Position numbers and translations under genes: made by a program | Origin: Nocardia stercoris | Lineage (GTDB): Bacteria; Actinomycetota; Actinomycetes; Mycobacteriales; Mycobacteriaceae | Direction of reading: 5' to 3' | DNA: 51,784 bases | Assembly: GCF_003696265.1 (NCBI RefSeq) | Contig: NZ_RFFH01000027.1 | Coordinates: forward strand, 1 to 51,784 | Part shown: in pieces, positions 42,453 to 49,643 of the stretch | How the letters are laid out: the number at the start of each line of letters is the position of its first letter | How positions within the stretch are numbered: the first letter of the stretch is position 1 | The notes under the pieces: model-generated | What the model was told of the DNA's origin: nothing | The model's input: only the letters and a program-made list of their open reading frames with translations | Database searches by the model: none

Positions 42453-44111
42453 ATGTCCGAACAGAACTGGGACCACGAGGTCGACTTCCTCGTCGTCGGC
42501 AGCGGCGCGGGCGGCCTGACCGGCGCGCTGGCCGCCGCCGACCGCGGCGCCGACACCCTGATCATCGAGAAGGGCGCCTACTACGGCGGCAGCACCGCCC
42601 TGTCCGGTGGCGGCATCTGGGTGCCGAACAACCCGACCCTGCTGCGCGAGGGCCTGCGCGACGAACGCGCCGACGTCCGCCGCTACCTCGACGCCGTCGT
42701 CGGCGACCGGGTGCCCTCGGCCAACCTGGACGCGTTCATCGACGAGGGCCCGCGCATGCTGGAATTCCTCGAGACCAGCAGCAAGCACCTGCGATTCCAG
42801 TGGTGCACCGGCTATTCCGACTACCACCCGGAGGCGCCGGGCGGCCGCCCCGCGGGCCGGTCCATCGAACCGCTGCCGGTGAACCTGAAGGAACTCGGCG
42901 ACGAGGAGGACAAGCTGCGGCCCGCCGCGCTGGCCACCCCGCCCGGCCTGTTCATCACCTCCAAGGACTTCGTCCAGCTCAACATGGTGATGCGCACCTG
43001 GAAGGCGCGCTGGACCGCGCTGGTCACCGGCATGCGTGCGGTGAAGGCGATCGCGCTGCGCCGACACATGGACACCCTGGGCCGCGCGCTCATCGCCCGG
43101 CTGCGGCTGGCCGCGCGCGACGCCGGTATCCCGCTGTGGCTGAACACCCCGATGCGCTCGCTGATCACCGACGAGCGGGGCGCGGTGATCGGTGTGGTCG
43201 CCGAACGCGACGGCCGTGAGATCCGGATCCGGGCCCGCGCCGGTGTCCTGCTCGCGACCGGTGGTTTCGAATACAACGACGCGATGCGCAAGCGGTACCT
43301 GCCCGCCGGCGCGCACGACAACTTCAGCGCCGCCTCCACCGACAACACCGGCGACGGCATCATCGCCGGCGAACAGGTCGGTGCCGCAGTCGATCTCATG
43401 GACGACGCGTGGTGGATGCCGTCGTTCCAGCGGCCCGAGGGAATCAACCAGGTTCTGGTGTCGGAGCGTTCGATCCCGCGCTCGATCATCGTGAACGCAC
43501 GCGGTGAGCGGTTCACCAACGAGGCGTCGCCGTACGTGACCTTCGTGCACGCGCAGCTGGCCGGCGGCCACGACCCGGCGTGGATGCTGTTCGACGCGAA
43601 AGCCAAGAGCCGCTATCCGATCGGCGGTCTCGTGCCCGGTCAGAAGTTCCCCGCGACCTGGCTGGAGACCGGACTCGTCCGCACCGCCGACACCGTCGAG
43701 GGACTCGCCGCGGCGATCGGGGTGCCGGTGGCCACGCTCACCGCGACCGTGGACCGATACAACGCGTTCGCCCACGCCGGCCGCGACGACGACTTCGGTC
43801 GCGGCCGCAGCGCCTACGACAACTACTACGGCGACCCGACACTCGCCCAGCCCACGCTGGACGCGATCGACCACGGCCCGTTCTACGCGCTGCGGATCCG
43901 CATCGGCGACCTCGGCACCAAGGGCGGACTGGTCTACAACGAGCACGCCCAGGTGCTGCGCGGCGACGGCAGTGTCATCGACGGGCTCTACGCCACCGGC
44001 AACACGTCGGCGGCGGTCATGGGCAACGACTACGCGGGCGCGGGCGCCACCATCGGCCCCGCCATGGTGTTCGGCTACATCGGGGCCCGGCACGCCGCCG
44101 GAGCCCGCTGA
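42453..44111 (+). CDS. kstD: Second 3-ketosteroid Delta1-dehydrogenase (KstD2-like)
   Basis: 552 residues. The FAD motif is GSGAGGLTGA, with YGGSTALSGGGIWVPNNP and YSDYHPEAPGGRPAGRSIEPLP as in R. erythropolis KstD2 (about 560 aa). The active-site end has IGDLGTKGGLVYN, GLYATGNTSAAVMG and YAGAGATIGPAMVFGYIGARHAA; the family YPGPG reads YAGAG, still keeping Tyr and the second Gly. It is more like KstD2 than the neighbouring KstD1-type gene, so the two probably differ in substrate range (Delta1 on other ring states, or Delta4(5alpha)). Third gene of the operon. Confidence 0.88.
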   Translation: MSEQNWDHEVDFLVVGSGAGGLTGALAAADRGADTLIIEKGAYYGGSTALSGGGIWVPNNPTLLREGLRDERADVRRYLDAVVGDRVPSANLDAFIDEGPRMLEFLETSSKHLRFQWCTGYSDYHPEAPGGRPAGRSIEPLPVNLKELGDEEDKLRPAALATPPGLFITSKDFVQLNMVMRTWKARWTALVTGMRAVKAIALRRHMDTLGRALIARLRLAARDAGIPLWLNTPMRSLITDERGAVIGVVAERDGREIRIRARAGVLLATGGFEYNDAMRKRYLPAGAHDNFSAASTDNTGDGIIAGEQVGAAVDLMDDAWWMPSFQRPEGINQVLVSERSIPRSIIVNARGERFTNEASPYVTFVHAQLAGGHDPAWMLFDAKAKSRYPIGGLVPGQKFPATWLETGLVRTADTVEGLAAAIGVPVATLTATVDRYNAFAHAGRDDDFGRGRSAYDNYYGDPTLAQPTLDAIDHGPFYALRIRIGDLGTKGGLVYNEHAQVLRGDGSVIDGLYATGNTSAAVMGNDYAGAGATIGPAMVFGYIGARHAAGAR

Positions 44112-44125
44112 CGACAGGATTCGCG

Positions 44126-44383
44126 ATGCGCGACATACAGTGCGGCACTTGCGGTACCGGCGTTCTGGTGGAGAAGTTCAGCCCGAGCCACACCAGTGTG
44201 CAGTGGCTGGGCGACGCCGAGCGGTCGTGCCCCGAGTTCGCCCGGCAGGCGGCACTCGGCGTGCCCAGCAGCTGGATCCCGACCTGTCCCGCGTTGCGCG
44301 ACTCCATCGAGAACGCCGTGCGCGCAGGCGAATTGGCCACCGACGAACTGCGGCACGAACCGGTCCCGGGCCGGCTCGGCTGA
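44126..44383 (+). CDS. Small four-cysteine protein in the steroid operon
   Basis: 85 residues from ATG 44126, 14 bp after kstD, with an ACAGGA site. It begins MRDIQCGTCGTGVLVEKFSP and has Cys6 and Cys9 (CxxC), Cys35 (RSCPEF) and Cys54 (PTCPAL), plus His22. The spacing suits a zinc or iron-sulfur site but is not a known ferredoxin or rubredoxin pattern. SPSHTSVQW is a distinctive block. It lacks a signal peptide. I recall similar small proteins near ksh/kstD genes in Rhodococcus but no described function. An electron-transfer or assembly role for an oxygenase is only a guess. Confidence 0.8.
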   Translation: MRDIQCGTCGTGVLVEKFSPSHTSVQWLGDAERSCPEFARQAALGVPSSWIPTCPALRDSIENAVRAGELATDELRHEPVPGRLG

Positions 44384-44406
44384 GCACCCACCAGCAAGGA
44401 GTACAG

Positions 44407-45198
44407 ATGAAACGACTCACCGACCATCGCAGCCTGGTCACCGGCGCGGCCTCGGGGATCGGGCGGGCCACCGTGCTGCGCCTGCTCGAGGAGGGCGCCG
44501 CCGTGGTCGCCGCCGACGTGGCGGCCGAGGGCCTCGCGAGCACCTACGCCGAGGCACAGTCCCGGGACCTGGCCGACCGCCTGGCCACCCTGACCATCGA
44601 CATCGGCGCCGAACAGTCCGTCGTCGACGGGGTCGCGTCCGCGATCACGGCTCTGGGCGGCCTGGATTCGGTGGTGAACGCGGCCGGCATCCTGCGCGCC
44701 TCGCACACCGAGCAGACCTCGCTCGAGCTGTGGAACCTGATCATCAACGTCAACCTGACCGGCACCTTCCTGGTCGTCCGGGAGGCGCTGCCGGCCCTGC
44801 TCGCAAACCCGCGCTCCACCATCGTGAACTTCAGCTCCACGTCGGCGGCGTTCGCGCACCCGTACATGGGCGCTTACGCGGCGAGCAAGGGCGGCATCCA
44901 GTCCTTCACGCACGCACTGGCATTGGAGTTCGGCGGGAAGGGCCTGCGGGCGGTGAGCGTCGCGCCGGGCAGCATCAAGTCCGGAATCACCGACGCCACA
45001 CCGGGTTACGTGCCGGCCGATGCGGACTGGGCGCTGTTCGCGAAGCTCTCCCCGGTCCTGCCCACCGACCTGGAGTCCGGTGGCGCGGGCATGGGCGACC
45101 CGAGCGCGGTGGCCGGGGTGATCGCGATGCTGGTGTCCGAGGACGGCGCGTTCATCACCGGCACCGAGATCCGCATCGACGGAGGGACCCACGCATGA
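44407..45198 (+). CDS. SDR, candidate hydroxysteroid dehydrogenase
   Basis: 263 residues from ATG 44407 with AAGGAG upstream. TGAASGIGRA is the cofactor motif, and VVAADVAAEG after beta-2 (acidic Asp) suggests NAD. NAAG, Ser in VNFSSTSAA and Tyr-x3-Lys in GAYAASKGG complete the catalytic set. The C-terminus ITGTEIRIDGGTHA is typical of classical SDRs. In this operon it could oxidise the 17beta-hydroxyl of testosterone or a 3beta-hydroxyl ahead of KSI. The stop overlaps the hsaD start by 4 bp (ATGA), so they are coupled. Confidence 0.88.
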   Translation: MKRLTDHRSLVTGAASGIGRATVLRLLEEGAAVVAADVAAEGLASTYAEAQSRDLADRLATLTIDIGAEQSVVDGVASAITALGGLDSVVNAAGILRASHTEQTSLELWNLIINVNLTGTFLVVREALPALLANPRSTIVNFSSTSAAFAHPYMGAYAASKGGIQSFTHALALEFGGKGLRAVSVAPGSIKSGITDATPGYVPADADWALFAKLSPVLPTDLESGGAGMGDPSAVAGVIAMLVSEDGAFITGTEIRIDGGTHA

Positions 45199-46058
45199 CC
45201 ACGGACCTCAGCTACGAGGGCACGCTCCGCGAAATCCCCACCGACGCAGGCGTTCTGCGCTACCACGAGGCCGGTGACGGTCCCCCGCTGCTGCTCCTGC
45301 ACGGTTCGGGTCCCGGTGTCACCGGCTGGCGCAACTTCCGCGGCAACCTCGGGCTGTTCGCCGAGCACTTCCGCTGTCTGGTCCTGGAATTCCCCGGTTT
45401 CGGGGTGAGCGACGACTTCGGCGGCCACCCGATGGTCACCGCCCTGGACGCGGTGGTCCGGTTCGTCGACGCGCTCGGCCTGGAACGGGTCGACATCGTC
45501 GGCAACTCGATGGGCGGCGGGGTCGCGCTCAATTACGCGATCGCCCACCCCGAGCGGGTCGGCAAGATCGTCACCATCGGCGGTATCGGCAAGAACATCT
45601 TCAGCCCCGGCCCCGGTGAGGGCATCAAGTTGCTGCAGGAGTTCACCGAGAACCCCACCCGGGAACGGCTGATCGAGTGGCTGCACTCGATGGTCTTCGA
45701 TCCCGCGCTGGTCACCACGGAACTCATCGAGGAACGCTGGACCCAGGCCACCGACCCGGCCACCCTGGACAGCGCCCGCCGCATGTACAGCAAGGCCGCC
45801 TTCGCCATGATGGTGAAAGCCATGGAAGCCTCCGACGCCCCGCCCCCGTGGGCCATGCTGCACAAGGTCAAGGCCCCCACGCTGGTCACCTGGGGCCGCG
45901 ACGACCGGGTGTCCCCGCTCGACATGGCCCTGATCCCCATGCGCACCATCCCGCGCGCCGAACTCCACGTGTTCCCCAACTGTGGACACTGGGCGATGAT
46001 CGAACAGAAGGCCGCCTTCGAGTCGGCCGTCCTGGCGTTCCTGACCCGCACCGCCTGA
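45195..46058 (+). CDS. hsaD: Meta-cleavage product hydrolase HsaD
   Basis: 287 residues, against 291 for M. tuberculosis HsaD. HGSGPGVTGWRNFRGNL, VLEFPGFGVSD, nucleophile Ser105 in VGNSMGGGVALNYA, WGRDDRVSPLD (acid) and FPNCGHWAMIEQ (His) follow the C-C hydrolase order. It cleaves 4,9-DSHA to 2-hydroxyhexa-2,4-dienoate and HIP (DOHNAA). The oxyanion segment reads HGSGPG where cholesterol-pathway HsaD has HGGGPG. Last gene of the kstD operon; the hairpin repeat R1 begins within its stop codon. Confidence 0.9.
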   Translation: MTTDLSYEGTLREIPTDAGVLRYHEAGDGPPLLLLHGSGPGVTGWRNFRGNLGLFAEHFRCLVLEFPGFGVSDDFGGHPMVTALDAVVRFVDALGLERVDIVGNSMGGGVALNYAIAHPERVGKIVTIGGIGKNIFSPGPGEGIKLLQEFTENPTRERLIEWLHSMVFDPALVTTELIEERWTQATDPATLDSARRMYSKAAFAMMVKAMEASDAPPPWAMLHKVKAPTLVTWGRDDRVSPLDMALIPMRTIPRAELHVFPNCGHWAMIEQKAAFESAVLAFLTRTA

Positions 46059-46114
46059 TCCGGCAACGAAGCGCCGTGCGGTCCCGAAAGACCGCACGGC
46101 GCTTCACCGTTCAC
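46057..46114 (+). repeat. Hairpin repeat R1 (terminator of the kstD-hsaD operon)
   Basis: It starts GATCCGG, then has a perfect 15-bp stem AAGCGCCGTGCGGTC (46069-46083) with GACCGCACGGCGCTT (46090-46104), loop CCGAAA, and ends CACCGTTCAC. It belongs to the same family as R2 (46201) and R3 (47361). Confidence 0.85.
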
Positions 46115-46141
46115 ACCCCCGGTCCGAGGCCTGCCCAGTGC

Positions 46142-46180
46142 GTGGGTACCTGCCCGATCCGGGGCAAGCCAGGTACCCAC
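46142..46180. repeat. Inverted repeat between R1 and R2
   Basis: GTGGGTACCTG (46142-46152) and CAGGTACCCAC (46170-46180) are perfect inverted repeats around a 17-base loop beginning CCCGATCCGG. The CCCGATCCGG decamer recurs at 46180-46189, 46198-46207 and 47358-47367. Confidence 0.7.
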
Positions 46181-46200
46181 CCGATCCGGATCGCTAGCCC

Positions 46201-46258
46201 GATCCGGACAGCAAGAGCGCCGCACGGTCCGAACAACCGTGCGGCGCTTCCTGGTTCA
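46201..46258 (+). repeat. Hairpin repeat R2
   Basis: GATCCGGACAGC is followed by a 13-bp stem AGCGCCGCACGGT (46216-46228) with ACCGTGCGGCGCT (46236-46248) and a tail ending TGGTTCA. It lies directly upstream of the membrane-protein gene, where it cannot be that gene's own terminator. Confidence 0.82.
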
Positions 46259-46315
46259 GCCGCCGCTGCGCGAACTCGTTACGCTGAGGCCGATTCGAGT
46301 TCGAGGGGAATGACG

Positions 46316-47167
46316 GTGGGCGACGACAGCGGCGGTGTCGACTGGTGTGCCGTCTGGGGCGCCGACCTGCCGGTGCCCGAAAACAACTCGCCGATGCCGC
46401 AGACTGCGATCAGCGTTGAGCCACAGCCTGTTCCGCCATCACCGGATCCACAACCGACGTTCCGGCAGCAGCCGCCCATCCGGCAGCATTTCACCCGGAA
46501 CAAGCGGTTGATGCTGATCAGCTCGGGGGTCCTGCTGGTTCTCGCGTTGCTGACGGTAGTCGGTGTGGTTACCCGGTCCGATTGGGACAGCCGGGCCAGG
46601 GTCCCCGCACCGGGGTACGGGACCTGCGACAAGCTGGGTCCACTCCTGCCCGCGAAAGCACGTGGGCTGCAATTGGATACCAGTCTTTTCGGCGACCGTG
46701 GCCAGCAGTGCGTGTGGTCGGCAAAAGATCCCGCCGTCATCTCGACGTGGCTACTCACGGTGAGCATCAGTGTGGAAGCCGACCCGCCCGCCGCACATAC
46801 GAGGTTCGACCTGTGGCGGGCAGCGTTGGAGAACCCCTCGTGGTACGACATCCGCACCGCGCCGCTGCCGAATGTCGGCGACCAGGCGGTGGCCGGCCCG
46901 ATTCCGAACGCGAACTATATCTTCGGGGCGAAGGCAGGCGAGCCGATGAAGCGGGTCGACCTCCACAGCTATACGCAACCGGGCGTGGCGACCCTGGTCC
47001 GAGCCCGCAATGCGGTGATCGAGGTTCGGTGGGTAGGCGCTGATTATCCGCCCGGTACCCGAGCCGACTACCGCGACCACGTCCCGGGTACCCCGCTTCC
47101 GCTGGCGCAGGCCGAGAGCGAGGCGGTCGCGTTGACCGAGGACATCATTCAGCTTCTCGGCGACTGA
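46316..47167 (+). CDS. Single-pass membrane protein of unknown function
   Basis: About 283 residues. GTG 46316 is 7 bases after GAGGGG; ATG 46310 is possible but too close to it. A Pro/Gln-rich cytoplasmic N-terminus (residues 1-62) is followed by a membrane helix (LMLISSGVLLVLALLTVVGVV, about 66-86) and an extracytoplasmic domain with two Cys (GYGTCDKLGPLLP and QQCVWSAKD). The outer part resembles actinobacterial DUF3558-like surface domains only loosely. Nothing in it suggests steroid metabolism. It is bracketed by the related hairpin repeats R1/R2 and R3 and appears to be inserted between hsaD and the SDR genes. Confidence 0.72.
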   Translation: MGDDSGGVDWCAVWGADLPVPENNSPMPQTAISVEPQPVPPSPDPQPTFRQQPPIRQHFTRNKRLMLISSGVLLVLALLTVVGVVTRSDWDSRARVPAPGYGTCDKLGPLLPAKARGLQLDTSLFGDRGQQCVWSAKDPAVISTWLLTVSISVEADPPAAHTRFDLWRAALENPSWYDIRTAPLPNVGDQAVAGPIPNANYIFGAKAGEPMKRVDLHSYTQPGVATLVRARNAVIEVRWVGADYPPGTRADYRDHVPGTPLPLAQAESEAVALTEDIIQLLGD

Positions 47168-47360
47168 CCGGTCCTGAGCTCATCCGTCCATCGAAAGCAC
47201 CAGGTTGGAACTGCACTTCGGGCAGCTCTCAGTCCCGCAGGAACTCCCCACGGCGTGCCGGGGCAACAGAACCCACACGTTCACGCATTCGATTCGATAG
47301 TAACGGCTGGTCGACATCGGTTACGCAATCGATTCGAGCCGTGGGTCGGCACCTTTGCCC

Positions 47361-47420
47361 GATCCGGACAGCCAAGCGCCGCATGACCCCGAAAGATCGT
47401 GCGGCGCTTCAGCGTTCACC
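47361..47420. repeat. Hairpin repeat R3
   Basis: GATCCGGACAGC, stem AAGCGCCGCA (47374-47383) with TGCGGCGCTT (47400-47409), and tail CAGCGTTCACC, abutting the stop codon of the convergent SDR gene. It shares both ends with R1 and R2; its inner stem is eroded. Confidence 0.82.
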
Positions 47421-48247
47421 TAGACCTGGGTGCTGCCCGCGTCCACCGGCAGCGTCACCGCAGTGATGTAGCGTGCCTCGTCCGAGGCCAGGAACAGGGT
47501 CGCGTTCGCCACGTCGACCGGGTCGATCCACGGGATCGGGAGCATGTTCATCTTCGCGGCCGCCTCCGCGAAGTCCTCGCGGGTCGGGTTCTCCAGGTCG
47601 GGCCGGAACTTCTTGCGCACCGCGGGATTCTGGATCATCGGGGTGTCCACCGTGGTCGGGTGCACCGAGTTGACCCGTACGTGGTGGGGCGCCAATTCCT
47701 TTGCCATCGAACGCATCAGGCCGACCAGACCGTGCTTTGCGGAGGTGTAGTGCGCCACGCCGACCAGGCCGCGCAGGCCCGCGATCGAGCTGGTGAGGAT
47801 CACCGAGCCGGCGCCCCGCTCGATGAGGTGCGGCGCGGTCGCCTTGCAGGTCTGCCAGACACCGGTGAGGTTGACGTCCAGCATGTCGCCCCACTGCTTC
47901 TCGGTCAGTTCCAGCGCGGGGGCGCTGGAACTGATACCCGCTGAGGCACAGACGATGTCGAGGCCACCGAGCTCGGCGGACAGTTCGTCGGTGGCGGCCC
48001 GCAGCGCGTCGCCGTCGCGCACGTCGACCACCGCGGTGCGGATCCGCGCCCCGGTCGCCTGCACCGCGGCCACGACCGGTGCGAAATCGTCGGGGGTGGC
48101 GTGCCCGCTGACCACCGTCTCCACCGGCCCGCACAGGTCGAGGGCGATGATGTCGGCCCCTTCCTCGGCCAGCCGCACGGCCTGCGCCGCGCCGATCCCG
48201 CGTGCCGCGCCGGTGATCAGCGCGACCTTGCCCGAAACCCGTCCCAT
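47420..48247 (-). CDS. Mycofactocin-coupled-type SDR
   Basis: 275 residues. ATG 48247 lies 1 bp after the stop of the upstream SDR. The N-terminus MGRVSGKVALITGAARGIGAAQAVRLAEEGADIIALDLCGP, an insertion of about 20 residues before VVDVRDGDAL, and the end ASDEARYITAVTLPVDAGSTQV are features of mycofactocin-coupled SDRs, which keep NAD(H) bound and pass electrons to mycofactocin. The catalytic Ser is in LTSSIAGLRG and Tyr-x3-Lys in HYTSAKHG. It could oxidise a steroid alcohol such as a 17beta-, 20- or 3beta-hydroxyl. No mycofactocin biosynthesis genes are in this window. Confidence 0.87.
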   Translation of the reverse strand: MGRVSGKVALITGAARGIGAAQAVRLAEEGADIIALDLCGPVETVVSGHATPDDFAPVVAAVQATGARIRTAVVDVRDGDALRAATDELSAELGGLDIVCASAGISSSAPALELTEKQWGDMLDVNLTGVWQTCKATAPHLIERGAGSVILTSSIAGLRGLVGVAHYTSAKHGLVGLMRSMAKELAPHHVRVNSVHPTTVDTPMIQNPAVRKKFRPDLENPTREDFAEAAAKMNMLPIPWIDPVDVANATLFLASDEARYITAVTLPVDAGSTQV

Positions 48248-48248
48248 G

Positions 48249-49046
48249 TCACACCTTCTGAGTCAGTCCGGCATCCACCACGAGCTGGGTTCCCGTCACG
48301 TAACGGGACTCGTCGGATGCGAGAAACAGCACGGCATTGCTGACGTCGACCGGTTCCACCCACGGCACCGGCAGGATGTTCTTGCTCGCCAGCACCTGCG
48401 CCGCGTCCTGTTCGGTCGGGGCGTCGAGGTCGGGCCGCAGCTTCGCGTACACCGTGTCGTTGAGGATCATGGGTGTCGCCACCGACCCGGGATGCACGGT
48501 GTTGACCCGGATCCCGCGCGGCCCCAGCTCGTTGGCGAGGGTGCGCGCGAGCCCGACCACCGCGTGCTTGCTCGCCGAATAGTGCGCGGTGTTCGCGCCA
48601 CCCTTGAGCCCGCTGGTGGAGCTGACGATGACGATCGACCCGCCGTCGGCCAGCGCACCCGCCCCGGCCCGCACGGTGTGCCACACCCCGGTCAGATTGA
48701 TGTCGAGGGTGCGCCGCCAGGCCGCCTCGGACAGCTCCCACGACGGCGCCAGATCGGCGTAGATCCCCGCGTTGGCGACCAGCACATCGAGCCGCCCCAA
48801 CTCCCGCACCCCCTCGGCAACCGCCACATCCAGCGACGCCTGATCGCGCACATCGGCGTACCCGACCACACAGCTGCGCCGCACGGCCTGCACCTCCCGC
48901 GCGGTCTCGGCGAGTTCCTCGGCCGCCGCGGGCAGGTCGAGCGCGATGATGTCGGCGCCCTCCTCGGCGAGCCGGCGGCAGTGGGCCCGCCCCATCCCCC
49001 GCGCCGCGCCGGTCACCAGCGCGACTCTGTCCTGCATGCGGTTCAT
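48249..49046 (-). CDS. Mycofactocin-coupled-type SDR, second copy
   Basis: 265 residues from ATG 49046. It is a paralogue of the next gene: MNRMQDRVALVTGAARGMGRAHCRRLAEEGADIIALDLPA, catalytic Ser in VSSTSGLKGG, Tyr-x3-Lys in HYSASKHAVVG, PVPWVEPVDVSNAVLFLASDESRYVTGTQLVVDAG. The insertion after beta-2 is shorter than in its neighbour, so mycofactocin coupling is less certain. First gene of a two-SDR operon, divergent from kshB, with operator sites 73 bp upstream. Probably an alcohol-oxidising step of the steroid pathway. Confidence 0.85.
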   Translation of the reverse strand: MNRMQDRVALVTGAARGMGRAHCRRLAEEGADIIALDLPAAAEELAETAREVQAVRRSCVVGYADVRDQASLDVAVAEGVRELGRLDVLVANAGIYADLAPSWELSEAAWRRTLDINLTGVWHTVRAGAGALADGGSIVIVSSTSGLKGGANTAHYSASKHAVVGLARTLANELGPRGIRVNTVHPGSVATPMILNDTVYAKLRPDLDAPTEQDAAQVLASKNILPVPWVEPVDVSNAVLFLASDESRYVTGTQLVVDAGLTQKV

Positions 49047-49118
49047 CGGGCGCCCCCGGGAATCTGTCCGGTCATGAGGGGCGACGTTAGGGCCGCGCGC
49101 GCCGGTCGATCCGCCGTC

Positions 49119-49164
49119 CTCCCGGTCAGCGGGCAGTCCATAACGACGTCCCGGTTGCCGGGAT
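49119..49164. promoter_or_regulatory. Paired operator sites for the SDR operon
   Basis: CTCCCGGTCAGCGGGCA (49119-49135) and GTCCCGGTTGCCGGGAT (49148-49164), offset 29 bp; the first lies 72 bp upstream of the minus-strand SDR start. Confidence 0.65.
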
Positions 49165-49210
49165 CGCCTGCCACCGAACGCGGCTGCCGGTTACCCAGGT
49201 CAGCCGAGGA

Positions 49211-49450
49211 CGAGCCGGTCAGCCGGGTCGCACCTCGGCGCGGCTGCCGTGATCGACGCTGTCGACGGCCCGCTGCGCCCGCGCGGATGAGCCACTACCC
49301 GGATCTCCAGCGCACCGGAGGGCGAGCACACTCCCGGTCAGCCGGTTCGCACTATCAGCTCGACTGTCGCGATCGAGGGTGTCAACGAACCGCCTGTACC
49401 CACGCGATGAGCCACTACCCGGATCTCCAGCGCACCAGCCGGCACGGGCA
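49211..49450 (+). repeat. Tandem duplication of about 120 bp
   Basis: Copy A (49211-49330) and copy B (49331-49450) align over their length. Both begin with a GGTCAGCCGG operator-like core, continue with a diverged middle (TGATCGACGCTGTCGAC against CGATCGAGGGTGTCAAC), and share an identical 31-bp block at 49286-49316 and 49406-49436, exactly 120 bp apart. Confidence 0.8.
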
Positions 49451-49524
49451 CACGATCGGCCACCGAGATCACCGGGCCGACCGCGCGCGAGCTGTAGCCG
49501 CCGCGGCGCGCGGAGCCCAACCCT

Positions 49525-49570
49525 CTCCCGGTCAGCGGGCGGTGCGCGGCAGCCTCCCGGCTACCGGGAT
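49525..49570. promoter_or_regulatory. Paired operator sites for kshB
   Basis: CTCCCGGTCAGCGGGCG (49525-49541) and CTCCCGGCTACCGGGAT (49554-49570), offset 29 bp as at the SDR promoter; the second ends 73 bp before the kshB start. Confidence 0.65.
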
Positions 49571-49643
49571 CGCCTGGTCGCGGATCCGCGCGGAACTGTC
49601 ACCGTTGTCCACGCTCGCCGGATCGTGACCGAAGGAGGACGAC

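Larger units (their letters stand above)
49047..49643. other. 600-bp divergent regulatory region between the SDR pair and kshB
   Basis: No credible gene. It contains two operator pairs (49119-49164 and 49525-49570), one per promoter, and between them a tandem duplication of about 120 bp (49211-49450) that carries two further weaker operator-like sequences. The ribosome binding site of kshB (GAAGGAGG) ends it. Confidence 0.75.

Noticed and set aside
46057..47420. Insertion sequence or composite transposon around the membrane-protein gene
   Set aside because: No transposase and no terminal inverted repeats at both ends; only the related hairpin repeats were found, so it is reported as a repeat-bracketed gene instead.
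47793..49628. 611-codon plus-strand frame across the two SDR genes and the intergenic repeat
   Set aside because: Antisense to the SDR genes, then continues through non-coding sequence; the repeated SHYPDLQRT peptide in it comes from the DNA duplication and has no ribosome binding site.
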